From positions 1,248,001-1,312,000 of the forward strand of contig JAESUZ010000771.1 of assembly GCA_017311185.1 (NCBI GenBank): a stretch of DNA of 64,000 nucleotides, read 5' to 3'. Positions 24,761-36,410 of the stretch are shown piece by piece. Source of the DNA: Proteles cristata cristata. Its lineage: Eukaryota > Chordata > Mammalia > Carnivora > Hyaenidae. The notes beneath the pieces were generated by a model. That model worked only from the letters and a program-made list of their open reading frames with translations. It did no database searches and was not told the origin of the DNA. Within the stretch, counting starts at the first letter, position 1. Every line of letters begins with the position of its first letter. Made by a program: the position numbers and the translations under genes.

Positions 24761-25219
24761 GTAACTCTTCACCAGCTCTCTGAGAGAGCTGTTTCACAAA
24801 GTCCTCTCGCTAGTTAACTGGGCCGATGCTGGTGCCATTCAGAGTATGGGAGGAAAAATACCTGGAGCCATCCGTGTGGAGCTGAGAGGGTGAGGCCGGG
24901 GCTGGAAACACACACGTGGACCCCATTGCTGAACAGATTATAAGCGGGGCTTCAGGCATGGAGGAGCTCATCTGTAGTGGGCAGGAGGAGTGGGAGGAAA
25001 AGGCAGCCAGGACAGAGTCCCCGGAACATCAGCTCGTGAGGAACAGCAGCGGACAGGGGTCCAGCAAAAGAGACTAAGAAGGAGAACCTAGAGAGGTGGG
25101 ACGGAAACTAGGCCCAGCCCAACAACTGCCCATCGTTTTCCCAGCTGCTTCTCCCTCTGGACCCCTGCACTTGGGCAGTCCTCGTTTGCTCATTCCCTGC
25201 ACCTGGGGAAACCCCTTCC

Positions 25220-25535
25220 CACTTCACCGCGGCTTCCAGCTGCTCCTTATACCTGTCAAATTCCCACCCATCCTGTAAGCCTCAGCATAAATGCCATTTC
25301 TTCCATGACACTTTTTCCAGCTCCTCGGATTTCAGAGCCCCAACCTACCCTCTCCACAGAAGTTTGATTGCGCCCCCCCCGTTTACAACCGTTATCTTAT
25401 CAGCGTTGTAATTGTTTGCACATTTCCCTCCCAGTTACTATGAGCTGAGCTCCTGGAGGGCTGGGACCTTGTCTTTTCACCTTTGTAACCCTAGACCTAG
25501 CACTCAATCAATATGTGCTGAATGAAGAAACGAGG
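25220..25535 (+). repeat. L2-like LINE 3' relic
   Basis: AAGCCTCAGCATAAATGCCA, CCATGACACTTTTTCCAGCT, TGAGCTCCTGGAGGGCTGGG and CAATATGTGCTGAATGAA follow the L2 3' end. Confidence 0.6.
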
Positions 25536-25764
25536 TCAGTAGAACCTGATCAATGACATGTCCCGGCGACACCGAAGACCCACAGGCTTCCAGGGTTGTT
25601 GTGTTTTGTTTTCTCCAGCCTGCTTTGTCGGGTCCGCAGCCCCCTGTGCTTGCGGGGTTGTTCCTTCCTCACACAGCACTCAGAGCTGGAGAGCAGCCGG
25701 GACGCTGGCCGAGGTGCCCAGCGGGCCTCTCTCTGTGGCAGCGGCATTAAGCTAGAGGCAGTGT

Positions 25765-25943
25765 TTGGCTAACTGTGGTCGCCAGATGCAGTATCACCAA
25801 CACCTGGGAACTTGTTAGAAATGCAAGCTCTGGTGCCCCACCCCAAACTTACTCTAGCAGAAACTCTGGAGGTGGGGCGGGCGCTCTGTTGTAACAAGCC
25901 CTTGGGGTGATGCGCGGTCAAGTTTGAGAAGCACTGGACTAGT
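25765..25943. mobile_element. MER20-like DNA transposon relic
   Basis: CACCTGGGAACTTGTTAGAA, ATGCAAGCTCTGGTGCCCCA, and the end GTTTGAGAAGCACTGG fit MER20-type elements. Confidence 0.6.
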
Positions 25944-26625
25944 GGATGCGGTTGAGAAGCAAGTTCAGCGCCCAGGCGGCGGCCAGGATCAGGCCCGAGG
26001 CGCTTAGAGGAGGTAGACCGAGAGAGACTCCTTTTCATTAGGCAGCGTGGCGGGCCCCACCCCCAGCGACCGAAGGCTGAGCCTTTTTAGGCCACTGCTC
26101 CGGTGAGGTCAGGACCTGGCTGCTGCAGCTGCCCCAAGGGTTAGAAAGGGAAATCCCGTCGCGAAGGAAACAAGCTCAGTGGACAGCAAGCACTGCGGGG
26201 TTGGCAGGGGGCGTTACCCTTTGGGGATGGGGGTGGGGCTGGGAAATAAGGAGGGCTTCCAGCTCCACTGAGGAACTGCGGTCGATTCAGCACGGGTGGG
26301 CGAAGAACACAGGAAGTTGAGTTGGATGTGCCCGCGTGGTTCTTCTGGAAGTCACTTCGTGGAATCAACGCTGCTCGCTGGTCATTTGCCGAACCTGCAA
26401 ATGATTGCATGCGACAAACCTCCCCTGAGATGCTTGACCCTGCTCCTTCTGTTTAGCTAATAAGCAATTTGCCCTAGTTGAAGCAGCAGCTCTGTACTGA
26501 GGAACCTTTTGCAGAAATGTAAATATACAGCCACGTCCATCCACACCTGGGCTTGGTTTTAAAGAATGAAGGCTTTGGGAAGTTTGTTTGATTTGGGATG
26601 TGTTTCTTCTTTGGTCATGTATTGG
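25944..26625. other. intergenic, nothing recognised
   Basis: Mildly GC-rich unique DNA without exon or repeat signature. Confidence 0.45.
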
Positions 26626-26629
26626 TTAA

Positions 26630-26900
26630 AAATATTATCAGCTAATGTTTGCATAGAGCTTTCCCTTTTCAAAGCACTTCCACATACACTATGGTTCTGT
26701 CTGCAGAATGGCTAATATGCCAAATGCAAATGTCCCTTTCCTTTTCTTTCTATGACACAGCTTTTATTATTATTATCACCATTTTACAGATAAGGGAACT
26801 GGGACTCAGAGAGGTAATTTGTCCAAGGTCATCCACTACTAAGTGGCAGAACCGGGCCTACGATCGAGGGCCTCTGAAGTTAGCCTACCAGTGCCAGAGC
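26630..26900 (+). repeat. MIR-like SINE relic
   Basis: CACCATTTTACAGATAAGGG, AACTGGGACTCAGAGAGGTA, TTTGTCCAAGGTCATCC and CAGAACCGGGCCTACGA follow MIR order. Confidence 0.65.
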
Positions 26901-27274
26901 TGATATGGGGCAGACGCTGGCATTTTGTTCTTGGGGAAAGGGAGATGCATTAGTGGATTGCTTTTGGACATGTGTGGGTTCGTGTGACATGTGTAGAGTA
27001 TCTAGACTAGGTTTTTGAGTAGCTCAGCAAATGCTTTCATGTTTTATTTCTGTGACTTCATTTTGAATTTAGGTTGAATCAAATAGACTATATAACTTAC
27101 AAAGAGAATGCAAGGGTCCTCATCATAATGGGAAAGAGATGAAGTAACCTGGAAATCTTCCCGTCTAAGGGGGCTGAGCAGAAGGGTGAGAACTTTGGCT
27201 CTGAGACTCAGGTTGCTGAAAACCCAACAGGGATAAAGGCCTTGATGCTTCCCTCACCCAGACCTTGATTTGAC

Positions 27275-27735
27275 GGGATGTATCAGTCAGGATCAGTTAA
27301 ATTCCGCTGTAATAACAAATAATCCCCAGATCACAGCAGTTTGACATACATACAAGTTTATTTCTCGGTCATGAAATGTGTCCACTGTGGGTCAACAGGA
27401 GCTCTGTTTTCCGTAGCCACCCAGGGACATGGGCAGCCTCCTCAGCCCTGAAGGCAGGAAGTGAGGATGGGGCAAATCAAGCACTAATTCTCCAAGTGTT
27501 CACCTGGAAGTAATACAAGTCACTTCTGCTCTCATTTCGCTGGCCAAACAAGTCATGAGGGGTTGGGGAAGTGCAATAGGTACAATGCTCCCATATGCCT
27601 GGAGCAGAAGCAAAAATAGTTGGTTAGTAGTACTGACCATTTACACACAGGGAATAGTATGTGCATGTGAGAGGCTATGGAATATCTGAGGTAGGTGTAA
27701 ATGCGGCCAGTTCCACCCATTCCATGAGTGCTTCT
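27275..27735. repeat. ancient interspersed repeat, family uncertain
   Basis: GTATCAGTCAGGATCAGTTA, TAATAACAAATAATCCCCAG, AAGTTTATTTCTCGGTCATG, TGTGGGTCAACAGGAGCTCT and TTTCGCTGGCCAAACAAGTC form a widespread mammalian repeat, probably a DNA-transposon relic. Confidence 0.55.
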
Positions 27736-27989
27736 GCCTCCTGGGGACATAGATTCGAAATTCCCATTCTATTGGTTGTCATTCCTCCCACTAGAGAAGT
27801 AGAGTCAGAGATTTAGACCAGGGTGGAAGAACTCTAAGCCGAGGGAAACATGGTGGAAGAGATGAATGGCAGTGGGGCAAACTCAGTAGAAATTAATTTG
27901 TAAATTAAGAAAGAATCCAGCAGACGAAAGGGCTCGGGGTTTATGTGTCACCAGGGGCCTGACAGCTAAAGGAAAATTCTGAAACAGCT

Positions 27990-28240
27990 TAGCTTTGGCA
28001 GAAGCATTTCCTGCCTTCTTGCCATTTCACTCCCACTCATCCTTCCTGGCTCAACTCGGGTGACACCCCAGGAAGCCTTTGATGGTCTCTCGAGACTGAA
28101 CCTGCCAATCACATCATCAGTAGATATAGTACATTTGTCCCATATACTGTGCTGTGGACAGGGACCACATCTTGCTTAATGCTGGCTGCGGTATGGGTGA
28201 TGTATTAGAGTCTCAGCATGGAGGAAGAGAAAGCAGCTGT
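27990..28240 (+). repeat. L2-like LINE relic
   Basis: TCCTTCCTGGCTCAACTCGG, CCCAGGAAGCCTTTGATGG, GTGGACAGGGACCACATCTT resemble the L2 3' part. Confidence 0.45.
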
Positions 28241-29105
28241 TGCAGAAAGCCAGGTGAGAAAAAAATAATGGTGGTCTCTGCTAGGGTTGTGGGCTGGGGA
28301 TGAAGAGATGTATTAGAGAGATTTAGTGAGTCATGTCAACAGCATAGGAATCGATTATATGAGGGCATTCAGGGGAGGTTTCTGGAAGAGCAACAGGGTG
28401 GATGGTAGCACCAAGGGGCCCAGAGGAAGAGCAGGTGGCTGAATGAAGTCAGCGAGGACATGTCCATTTGACGCATATATGGGACATGCCCACAGAGACC
28501 CAAGAAGCAGCATATATGGGGGCCTGGTGTTCAGGGGTGGGGAGAAATTGGCTGGGCCAAGATGCTATGATCTACCCCCTGTTTAAACTTAAACAAGAAA
28601 TCCTCCAAGAAGGTCAGCCTTTTTAAAAGGACTTCGTAAAAAAAAAAAAAAAATGGAGCGCTGGAGAGAGGAGGTCACAGAAAATACGTGTAGTATAAGA
28701 ATCATGAAATTCCTGAGCTACAAATCTTAAGAATCCAGCTGCAGTGACGCGAAGGCTTCCTGAAAAGGGGTGAGCATCCCTCAAAGACTGCTTTGTCTTC
28801 ACCCGGTTTGTCCCAGTATCTCCTTTCCATATGTTGTTCTCATTTCATCTCTACTGGGCAGAAGCCTGCTCACTGTCCCATCTGAGACCTGAATCCGAGA
28901 TCAGCCCCTTTGATTCTCGAGGCTCTCCCTTCCCTGTATCCTTTGCAGGCGAGGGTCAAGCCCTATTTGCAGAAATGGTGCAGTACAGGGGGACCATCCT
29001 CAGAGCCCCCATTCCACTCGGTCATTTTGCACACACGCTACCCTTCCTCCACGCACACAACATCTTCCCTTTCCCCAAACACTGAGATGCCCCCTCTGGG
29101 TGTCT
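28241..29105. other. intergenic, nothing recognised
   Basis: Unique sequence with a poly(A) run at 28639-28653. Confidence 0.45.
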
Positions 29106-29109
29106 GGGC

Positions 29110-29295
29110 TCCATTTCCACTCTTCTAGGTACTGGTTTGTGACTGTTGGCAAGGTGATTCCCCTCTCCCAGCCTCCTCCCCATCTGTAAAACTGGGACGT
29201 ATGCTAGCTCCTTGGCAGATTTCTTTGCAGAGCATCAGATGCGCCACACTATGGCAATGTCCTATGTCGGACCTTGCAAGTAGTAGACACTGAGG
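29110..29295 (+). repeat. MIR-like SINE relic
   Basis: TGACTGTTGGCAAGGTGATT, TCCCCATCTGTAAAACTGGG fit the MIR core. Confidence 0.5.
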
Positions 29296-29599
29296 TGGTC
29301 TCCTCCTTCTATTCCATCCCATACCCTGATTCCTCTTCTCCTTTCACAGAGCAAGGGTCTTACCATTTTAACCACAAGTAGCCATGACAACCAGAGGTAA
29401 AATTTATACAATGGTCAGTAAGGATAGTATGTATTACCTAAGAGAATGGAGGCAATGATGTGTTGGTGCCCGGGATGAGGCTTGGCACCGAGCGGGAGAC
29501 CCTCCTCAGCCTCTCCAGCTAGAGATGGCAGCTCTCCAAACACCTCCTCTGAAACCAAAAAAAAAAAAAACAAAAAACCCAAAAAAAACACATCTAAAT

Positions 29600-29810
29600 G
29601 GGGCGCCTGGGTGGTCAGTCACTTGAGCGTCCAACTTCGCCTCAGGTCATGATCTCGCGGTTTGTGGGTTGGAGCCCCGCATCGGGCTCTGTACTGACAG
29701 CTAGCTCAGAGCCTGGAGCCTGTTTCAGATTTAGTGTCTCCCTCTCTCTCTGCCCCTCCCCCACTTGTGCTCTGTCTCTCTGTCTCAAAAATAAATAAAA
29801 ACTAAAAAAC
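29600..29810 (+). mobile_element. SINEC SINE
   Basis: GGGCGCCTGGGTGGTCAGTC head (one C lost in GGCTCAG), TC-rich body, AAATAAATAAAAAC tail. It follows an A-rich tract at 29550-29590. Confidence 0.93.
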
Positions 29811-30089
29811 AAAACACCTCCTTTGCTACGTATTCAAGCAGCCCTACAGCCTGCCACCTCCACTCTAAACTGTCCAGAACTTGTCCCCTCTCTCAGGCTG
29901 CCAGCAGCTCCCTGGATCTCACTCCCACTTACCTCTTTGCCCTCCCCCTGTGGTTTCCTCTCTCACAGACGTGGATCCCACGGCCTTGGATTCAGACCTC
30001 CTGGACCTGGCGGTTTCGCCAAAGCCCTGGGATTGACCAGGGTGCCAGGCGCCTGGGCCATCCTGCGGCCGATCAGCAAAAGCTTCAGA

Positions 30090-30245
30090 CTCTTGCAGCT
30101 CAAAGTGTGATCCGTGGACCCTACAGCCGCTGCGCCGCTGAGTTTGTAAGAGGCCAGACTCTCAGTAGGCCCCAGAGCTGCTCAATCAGCGTCTGCATTC
30201 TAACAAGACTTCCAGGTGATTCCTAGGCACCCTCAAAATGGAGCA
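30090..30245. mobile_element. MER20-like relic
   Basis: CTCAAAGTGTGATCCGTGGA, GCATTCTAACAAGACTTCCA, GGTGATTCCTAGGCACC are the diagnostic parts. Confidence 0.5.
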
Positions 30246-30918
30246 GCTCTGCGTTGAAGGCTTCAGGAGTAAATGGGCCAGAGAGAAAAAGGATGCAGTC
30301 ATCCTCCACGGAGCGGGCAGGCGATCTTGGGAACACCTGCACTAACGCCCTGAGTCACTCGAGGTCACTCTGGCACCATTCCTGGGGAAGTATCCTGTAT
30401 TGCCAACACTGAACTATTTATCTGCTAAGCCAGGGAGGGGGAATGAGCTGATGCCTCCCTCTTCTTGCCATTCTTTAGGGTTGTCCTAATGGAGGCATGA
30501 CTAGGCCATGACCCACATCCACCCGTCATTTGGCCATTTCAAACCACAATAAGACATGAATTTGAGCATCGAACTTTTGGAAAGCTACCTAATTATTTAT
30601 AGTGAATCAAGAGTCTGAAAGACAGAAAATGGGTGTCAAGGCAGAAAGAGGCCACAGGGAACAAACAGATTGGCTGCTCAAACAGAAATGTGCAGTGGGC
30701 TAAGGACACCTGAGTGAGGCAATGATGGGCACTCAGCTGGGCCTGCCCAGATCCACCAGCCTGAGAAGAACCTCACAGCTGCTAGAAAAAGGGGGAAGGA
30801 GAACCATGACGTGCAGGAAGCCTGGGAGCAGCCCTCAAGGCCTGGGTGAAGAGCTTAGGTTTATAAGTCCGTGCTGACTGGTGGAGAAAAGTCAGTGCAG
30901 TGGGTTTCTTAGAAAGTA

Positions 30919-31031
30919 TCCCTGGGTGAGCACTGAGTGTTATGTGGAAACTAATTTGACAATAAACTATTTGTAAAAAATAATAATAAATAAATAAAAA
31001 TAAACAAACAAATAAATAAATAAAAAGAAAA
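30919..31031 (+). mobile_element. extremely 5'-truncated L1 insertion
   Basis: Only the last ~60 bp of a carnivore L1 3' end (GTGAGCACTGAGTGTTATGT, TTGACAATAAACTATTTG) plus an A/AATAAA-rich tail. The target AGAAAGTATC(C)(C/T)TGGG is duplicated at 30911 and 31032. Confidence 0.85.
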
Positions 31032-31525
31032 AGAAAGTATCCTTGGGGCCCAGGAAGGATGCTGCCCCTCGGCCACCAGAACCTCTTTGGAGGCACGCAG
31101 ATAAATACCTTTATGTGATATAGCGGATGTGTGAGGTCTGTGTACTGCTTCCGTGGGCACACCTGGGACGCAGACCCCAACATCACCACCGAAAGAAAAC
31201 CTCAGGATTAGGGATGTCAGACTTAGCAAACAAAACCCCAGGGCATCCAAGTTAAATTTGAATGTCAGAGAAGCAACATAAAATTGTAAGTATATACCAG
31301 GTACTACATTCCGGAGCCTTCCTGCTCAGGATTAGTCCTCTAATCCAAGGCATGAGACCGGGTAAGGCTTGGGTTGGAAGTCTCCACCTCAAGTCCAGTG
31401 GTACCTTCCTAAGACCTACCTTATTTCTGAAATCAGAGAGAAAACAGACTTTGTTAATTTTGGGGTAAGGCAGTCTTTTGAGGGAGGCTATGCATACTGT
31501 TTGCTTTTAAATATTTTGCCCTACT

Positions 31526-31740
31526 GGGGCATCTGGGTGGCTCAATGGGTTAAGCTTCCGACCTCAGGTCATGATCTTGCAGTTCGCAGTTCATGGGTTT
31601 GACCTCCACATCAGGCTCTGTGCTGACAGCTCAGAGGCTGGAGTCTGCTTCGGATTCTGTGTCACCCTTTCCCTCTGCCCCTCCTCTGCTCATGCTCTGT
31701 CTCTCTCTCTCAAAATAAATAAACATTTAAAAATTTTTAA
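31526..31740 (+). mobile_element. SINEC SINE
   Basis: GGGGCATCTGGGTGGCTCAA head, TC-rich body, AAATAAATAAACATTT tail. Imperfect target duplication AAAT(A/G)TTTTGC(C/T)CTAC. Confidence 0.92.
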
Positions 31741-32219
31741 ATGTTTTGCTCTACAAAGGTGGGAACCACCAACATGTTTTTTTACATTATCATGTATCCA
31801 GTGGGATAGTTCAAGGAATGTATACAAAAAGTATTATAGTTTTGATCATTTCAAGTCAGGCTCCTGTAGGAGATGAACTGTTTCTTAATCCAGACCAATA
31901 AAATCCTGCTTAACCAGAAAAATTTCTCCCATGTAAGCAGGCCTTTACTCACTGAGACCCATAGAAGAATCTATTTACCTGATCAAGCAGTCTAAAGGTA
32001 TTTCTGAGCATAAAATCAATAAGCTCTTGTGTATATCAACAACCCAAATTAAATAATAAATTTAGGGGAAATATTTACAAAACAAGTGAATGGGAAAAGT
32101 GTTATATACTTAGTATGTTTCCTATGTAAGATAAAAGATGAATACCCAAAAGGGTGGAGAAAGGCAAAGGAAGTGAAAAATCACAAAAGAAGAAATAAAA
32201 ATGACCAATAAAGATATGA

Positions 32220-32475
32220 AAAGTCATATGTTTTCACTCAAATGTGGATGGTGAGAAACGTAACAGAAGACCATGGAGAAGGGAAGGGGGAAAAATAGTT
32301 ACAGAGAGGGAGGGAGGCAAACCATAAGAGGCTCTTAAATACAGAGAACAAATTGAGGTTGGCTAGGGGTGGGGGAGGGGGGAAATGGGTGATGGGCACT
32401 GAGGAGGGACACTTGCTGGATGAGCACTGGGTGTTGTATGTAAGCCAATTTGACAATAAATTATTTTTAAGAAAA
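32220..32475 (+). mobile_element. carnivore L1 3' end
   Basis: L1 3' UTR motifs: TTCACTCAAATGTGGATGG, GAGAGGGAGGGAGGCAAACC, GTGATGGGCACTGAGGAGGG, GAGCACTGGGTGTTGTATG, GACAATAAATTATTTTT. Confidence 0.8.
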
Positions 32476-32479
32476 AGAT

Positions 32480-32880
32480 ATAATAAGTCCAACCTCACTA
32501 ATAATTCTAGCAAACTGACAGATCACAGAATGAAAATAATTAATTTTGCAAAGTCTATAACAATTCTCTTTCCCACTGAAGAGACCAGCAACTCGTGTAC
32601 CCTTCTGGGAAGCAATTCAGCAGTGTTTATCCACAACCTTCATAAGGTTTATACCCTTTGGCTCATTAATTTCACTTCTAAGAAAGTGGGGCACAAAAAT
32701 GCAGGTACAAGGATCTTCATGGAAGACTTACTTATAACAACAGAAAATCAGAAACAATTGAAGTGTCCAACATTAAAGATTGATTGATTTATAGGAGGTG
32801 AGCCCTTTAAATCATTATGCAGCCATTATAATGATTTTACTAACTTTATTTTATCTTTTTAAATGTTTATTTATTTAGTC
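32480..32880 (+). repeat. old L1 ORF2/3' relic
   Basis: TCTGGGAAGCAATTCAGCAG, TAATTTCACTTCTAAGAAAG, CAACAGAAAATCAGAAACAA, TTGAAGTGTCCAACATTAAA and TCATTATGCAGCCATTATAA follow the order of the L1 ORF2 C-terminus, much decayed. Confidence 0.6.
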
Positions 32881-32939
32881 CAACGTTAAATCACTGTTCA
32901 TGTTGGGGACAGTATCTTTAAAAATCTTTTCTGCCTTCA

Positions 32940-33149
32940 GGGGCGCCTGGGTGGCTTAGTCGGTTAAGCGTCCGACTTTCGCTTAGGTCATGATCTCACG
33001 GTTCGTGGGTTCGAGCCCCGCGTCGGGCTCTGTGCTGACTACCAGCTCAGAGCCTGGAGCCTGTTTCAGTGTGTGACTCCCTCTCTCTCTGACCCTCCCC
33101 TGCTCACACTGTCTCTCTCTCTCCTAGAAATAAATAAAAATATTTTTTA
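32940..33149 (+). mobile_element. young SINEC SINE
   Basis: Near-consensus head GGGGCGCCTGGGTGGCTTAG, GACTACCAGCTCAGAGCC variant, tail AAATAAATAAAAAT. A 20-bp target (AAAAATCTTTT(C/T)TGCCTTCA) is duplicated on both sides. Confidence 0.96.
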
Positions 33150-33469
33150 AAAAATCTTTTTTGCCTTCACATTAAAGTAGTGTTTTTGAAAACTATTTGG
33201 CAACATCAGAAACTACCATATAAAATCAAAAGAAAATAATTAGTATATATTATTAAAAATTTGAAAATAGATATGTACTAAAATGAGAATATATCAAAAT
33301 ATTAACAATGGATCTCTTGGTGATTTTTGTTTCCTTCTTCATACCTTTCTTCTAAAATTTCTACAAATAAGTATTATTCCTATAATTGAGAAGTAGAACA
33401 TTATTTTTGAAAAAAGACAACTGGAGAGCAGGCCCTTGAGAAAGAAGGAAGCAGTTCCCAATTGCTAAC

Positions 33470-33645
33470 AGAATGGTTGCAGTTTTGCACATCGTAGCCA
33501 CCTGGAGAACTCCAGGAATACTGGTGTCCGGGCCCCACACCCTCATGAGTGCCCGGGCCCCAAGCCTCATGTCCTTGGCAACATCTGGCCACACCTGGGT
33601 GTGGTCTAACGTGCAGCCAGGCTGGGAACCACTGTGTGCACAAGC
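33470..33645. mobile_element. MER5A-like DNA transposon relic
   Basis: CATCGTAGCCACCTGGAGAA, GTGTCCGGGCCCCACACC and TGCAGCCAGGCTGGGAACCA match the two ends of MER5A-type elements. Confidence 0.55.
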
Positions 33646-33654
33646 CATCACACA

Positions 33655-36185
33655 TTTCCGCAGGAGTTTAGGCTTTAGTGTCTGATGGCCGAGGAAGTGC
33701 AAGATCTGCCTTCAAGCCCCAGTAGTGGGGTATGGTTTAGGCAAGCCATTTAACCAAGCCTTAGTTGGCTCCCTCTTCGAGGGAGAGGGTAGATGAGAAA
33801 GGTCTGTGCAAAATAGAAAACATATAGAATGAGCTCTTTGTGAGAACCTGGAAACTCGATGATAACACTTATCTCTGATCAATGAAATATCCTTGGCAGC
33901 ACAGGAACCCATGCAAATAAGCAGGTTTGGGGTTTTTTTTTTTTTCTTTTTCTATTTTTTAAAGCAGGTTTGTTTCTAAGCTCTGTCAGTCTTATAATTT
34001 GACTTCATTTGGAGATCCTGTAGGGAGGTGCTGTCAGATGTGGATGCCTGGGACAGTCCTAGCCTAAGGGCTCATGGCCAGTGGATAGCAGCCAATAGAT
34101 CTGAGTTGGTTCAGACCGTTTGGTCATCTTGCTTTGAGAGGTGGCTGGCTTCCAGAAGCCAAAACCTTGTTCTCATGAAAATGTGCCTTTGCCTTTTAAA
34201 TAAATCCCGCTTCCCAATACATGTGTTTCATTTAACCGTCTCCTTGGGAGGCTGTACAGCCATTGCTTAAAATGTCTCGGGAATTCCTCTTTTGAGATTG
34301 CCTTTGTCTAAGCTACATTTTTCTTTTCTGGGTAGTTTCAATCAGTGAATTCATTCTCTGTCCTTTGAAGAGGAGCTTAATTTTAGAAAGCAGTCAAGAA
34401 TATCTTTCAGAACCAAACCTGATGATTAAGATGGCATTCAAACCTAGAGAAGACATTTTTTTTTTAAGTGAAGAGGTCACTCTTAAAGTACATACGTGTG
34501 CCCATTTGCTACCTAGTGTATTCCCAGCACCCTGCACCGTGCCTGGGACCCAAATGTTCAACATATCCCTGTCGAATGGTAAACAGAGCCTGGCTCTCTA
34601 CTGGGACCCATAAACTGGTTCCAAAGGTAAGTCTGAAAAGGCTTTGGACCAAAGCAGCCTATTTGGGATTAATGTATTCTAGCTTGTATGCTGATTAGAA
34701 ATTAGTCCCTTTCTTTGTTAAGTATGCTATGTATATGCCATATGCATTTGATTAGGGAGAAAATGTTGCAGTTTCTTCCCCTTACTGGGGCTAATACTGG
34801 ATTTCGTTTCCGAAGGCAACACTAATCAGTGAATTTTCAGGCAAATCCAAGCATTTTTGGAATTATTTTTCATGCCAACCCAATCCACAAAACAACCAAT
34901 CATGGTATTTGTTAGCAAGGACAATGCCTGAAACAAAATTCATTTTTTTCACATGAGGATTTCAAGACACGGACTTTAATCTGGACTTGCACATTAGTGA
35001 AGGTCCACACTTCCGGCCTTAATGAATTTGAGGAGTGTGGAGTTAGTTATGCAGTGCATAGCCCAGAAAGAGAGCATCACCCGAGAGTCAGAACTCCTGG
35101 GCAGTCCCAGATCTGCAGGTAACTAGCTGAACAGCCCGGGGAGAACATTTCACACTTTCCCCCTTGGTCTTTATGTCCTTATCTATGCAGTGATCTTGCA
35201 CTCTTAATGTCACCTTACCTATGCATCGATCTCACACTCTTAAAGTCACCAATGCTAAACTGAGAACCATGATGGCTGACAAGGGGCAGGAGGACAGGTG
35301 GAGAGCAGCAGGCAGGTGACGGACGAGAAAGCAAGGTCCTGCTCAGCTAATGGGGAGACCTTACAGTAGCAAAGCCAGTTCATCTGAGGCAGAGTTCCTG
35401 CTCTGAAGGAGAAAGAAAGCCAAAGCCAAAGCTCAACTGCTTCTGGCAATGGAACCGTTTCCAGGAAGGGAACACACAGGTCATCTGAGGTCAAGTTCAG
35501 GGCATGCAGCCAGCCGCCAGGCGGGAAGGAAGCCGCAGTGAATGCCTGCTTAGCTGCTCTCCAAGCTCTTCACCTTCTGAACACAAGTGCTGTACCAACC
35601 CCTTTGCCAGGTCTCCCAGGGGACCGCAGAGGCTCCTTCCAGACCCAGGCATTCTGGCTCTGGCCTCACAGACACAGCCCACGTAGAGGTGCTGAGGGGA
35701 AGAAGGTAGGAGGCGCGAGCAGCGGAGGCTCCACCGGCCTGTCTTGTCATCCTGCAGAGAAGAGGGGCCCAAGTGCTCCGTTTAAAGCATTTGAGCATTC
35801 CTCATCCACTGTTGCCCTCCCGGCCCCCACAACACACAGGACAGGCTCTTAGCTGCCTGCCTTGGTCCATGGTGTTAACTCTGCGGCCACTGTCATCCAG
35901 CGTCTGCTCTACAAATCCTGCTTTCGTGTAGTGCCCAGATCATATGCCATGTGACCCACGCGGCTCCCGTCACTGGAAGTGGCACCTGCTACAGCCTGTC
36001 TTGCATCACACTTAAAGACATGTCGTCTCTCCCCTGGGACCACACCATGCCCACTCTTCACCATCACATCTTGCCTATTCCTTCCTTTGCCCACGGTGCT
36101 CACCTGCTTGCCATCGTGTTCCTCACCTCACTGCCCGGGGCTCAGCTCAGCGAGACTCTCCGAAGGACTTCCCACCCACAAAGAC
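33655..36185. other. intergenic, largely unrecognised
   Basis: Weak MIR-like segments occur near 33700-33880 and 35060-35190 (GGTAACTAGCTGAACAGCCC). A tandem echo (CTTATCTATGCAGTGATCTTGCAC / CCTATGCATCGATCTCACAC) occurs at 35177-35240. No gene was recognised. Confidence 0.4.
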
Positions 36186-36189
36186 CTAC

Positions 36190-36410
36190 CAGCCCCACTT
36201 ACTGAGTGGCTGCTCTGTGCCCAGAAGTTTGTCTGCAGTATTTCTAATCCTGGAACGCCCCTGCAAAATAGGAGCAAAGATAGTTTCACTTTCAGACTTC
36301 AGGAAAACAGGCTCAGAGAGGTTCAGGAACTTGTCCAAGACCCACGGCCGGTTAGTGGCCGAGCCAGGATTAGAGCCCAGGTATAATGCCTAAACCTAAG
36401 CCCCGCCTCC
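36190..36410 (+). repeat. MIR-like SINE relic
   Basis: CTTACTGAGTGGCTGCTCTG, TTTCTAATCCTGGAACG, CAGGCTCAGAGAGGTTCAGG, GCCGAGCCAGGATTAGAGCC follow MIR order. Confidence 0.65.
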
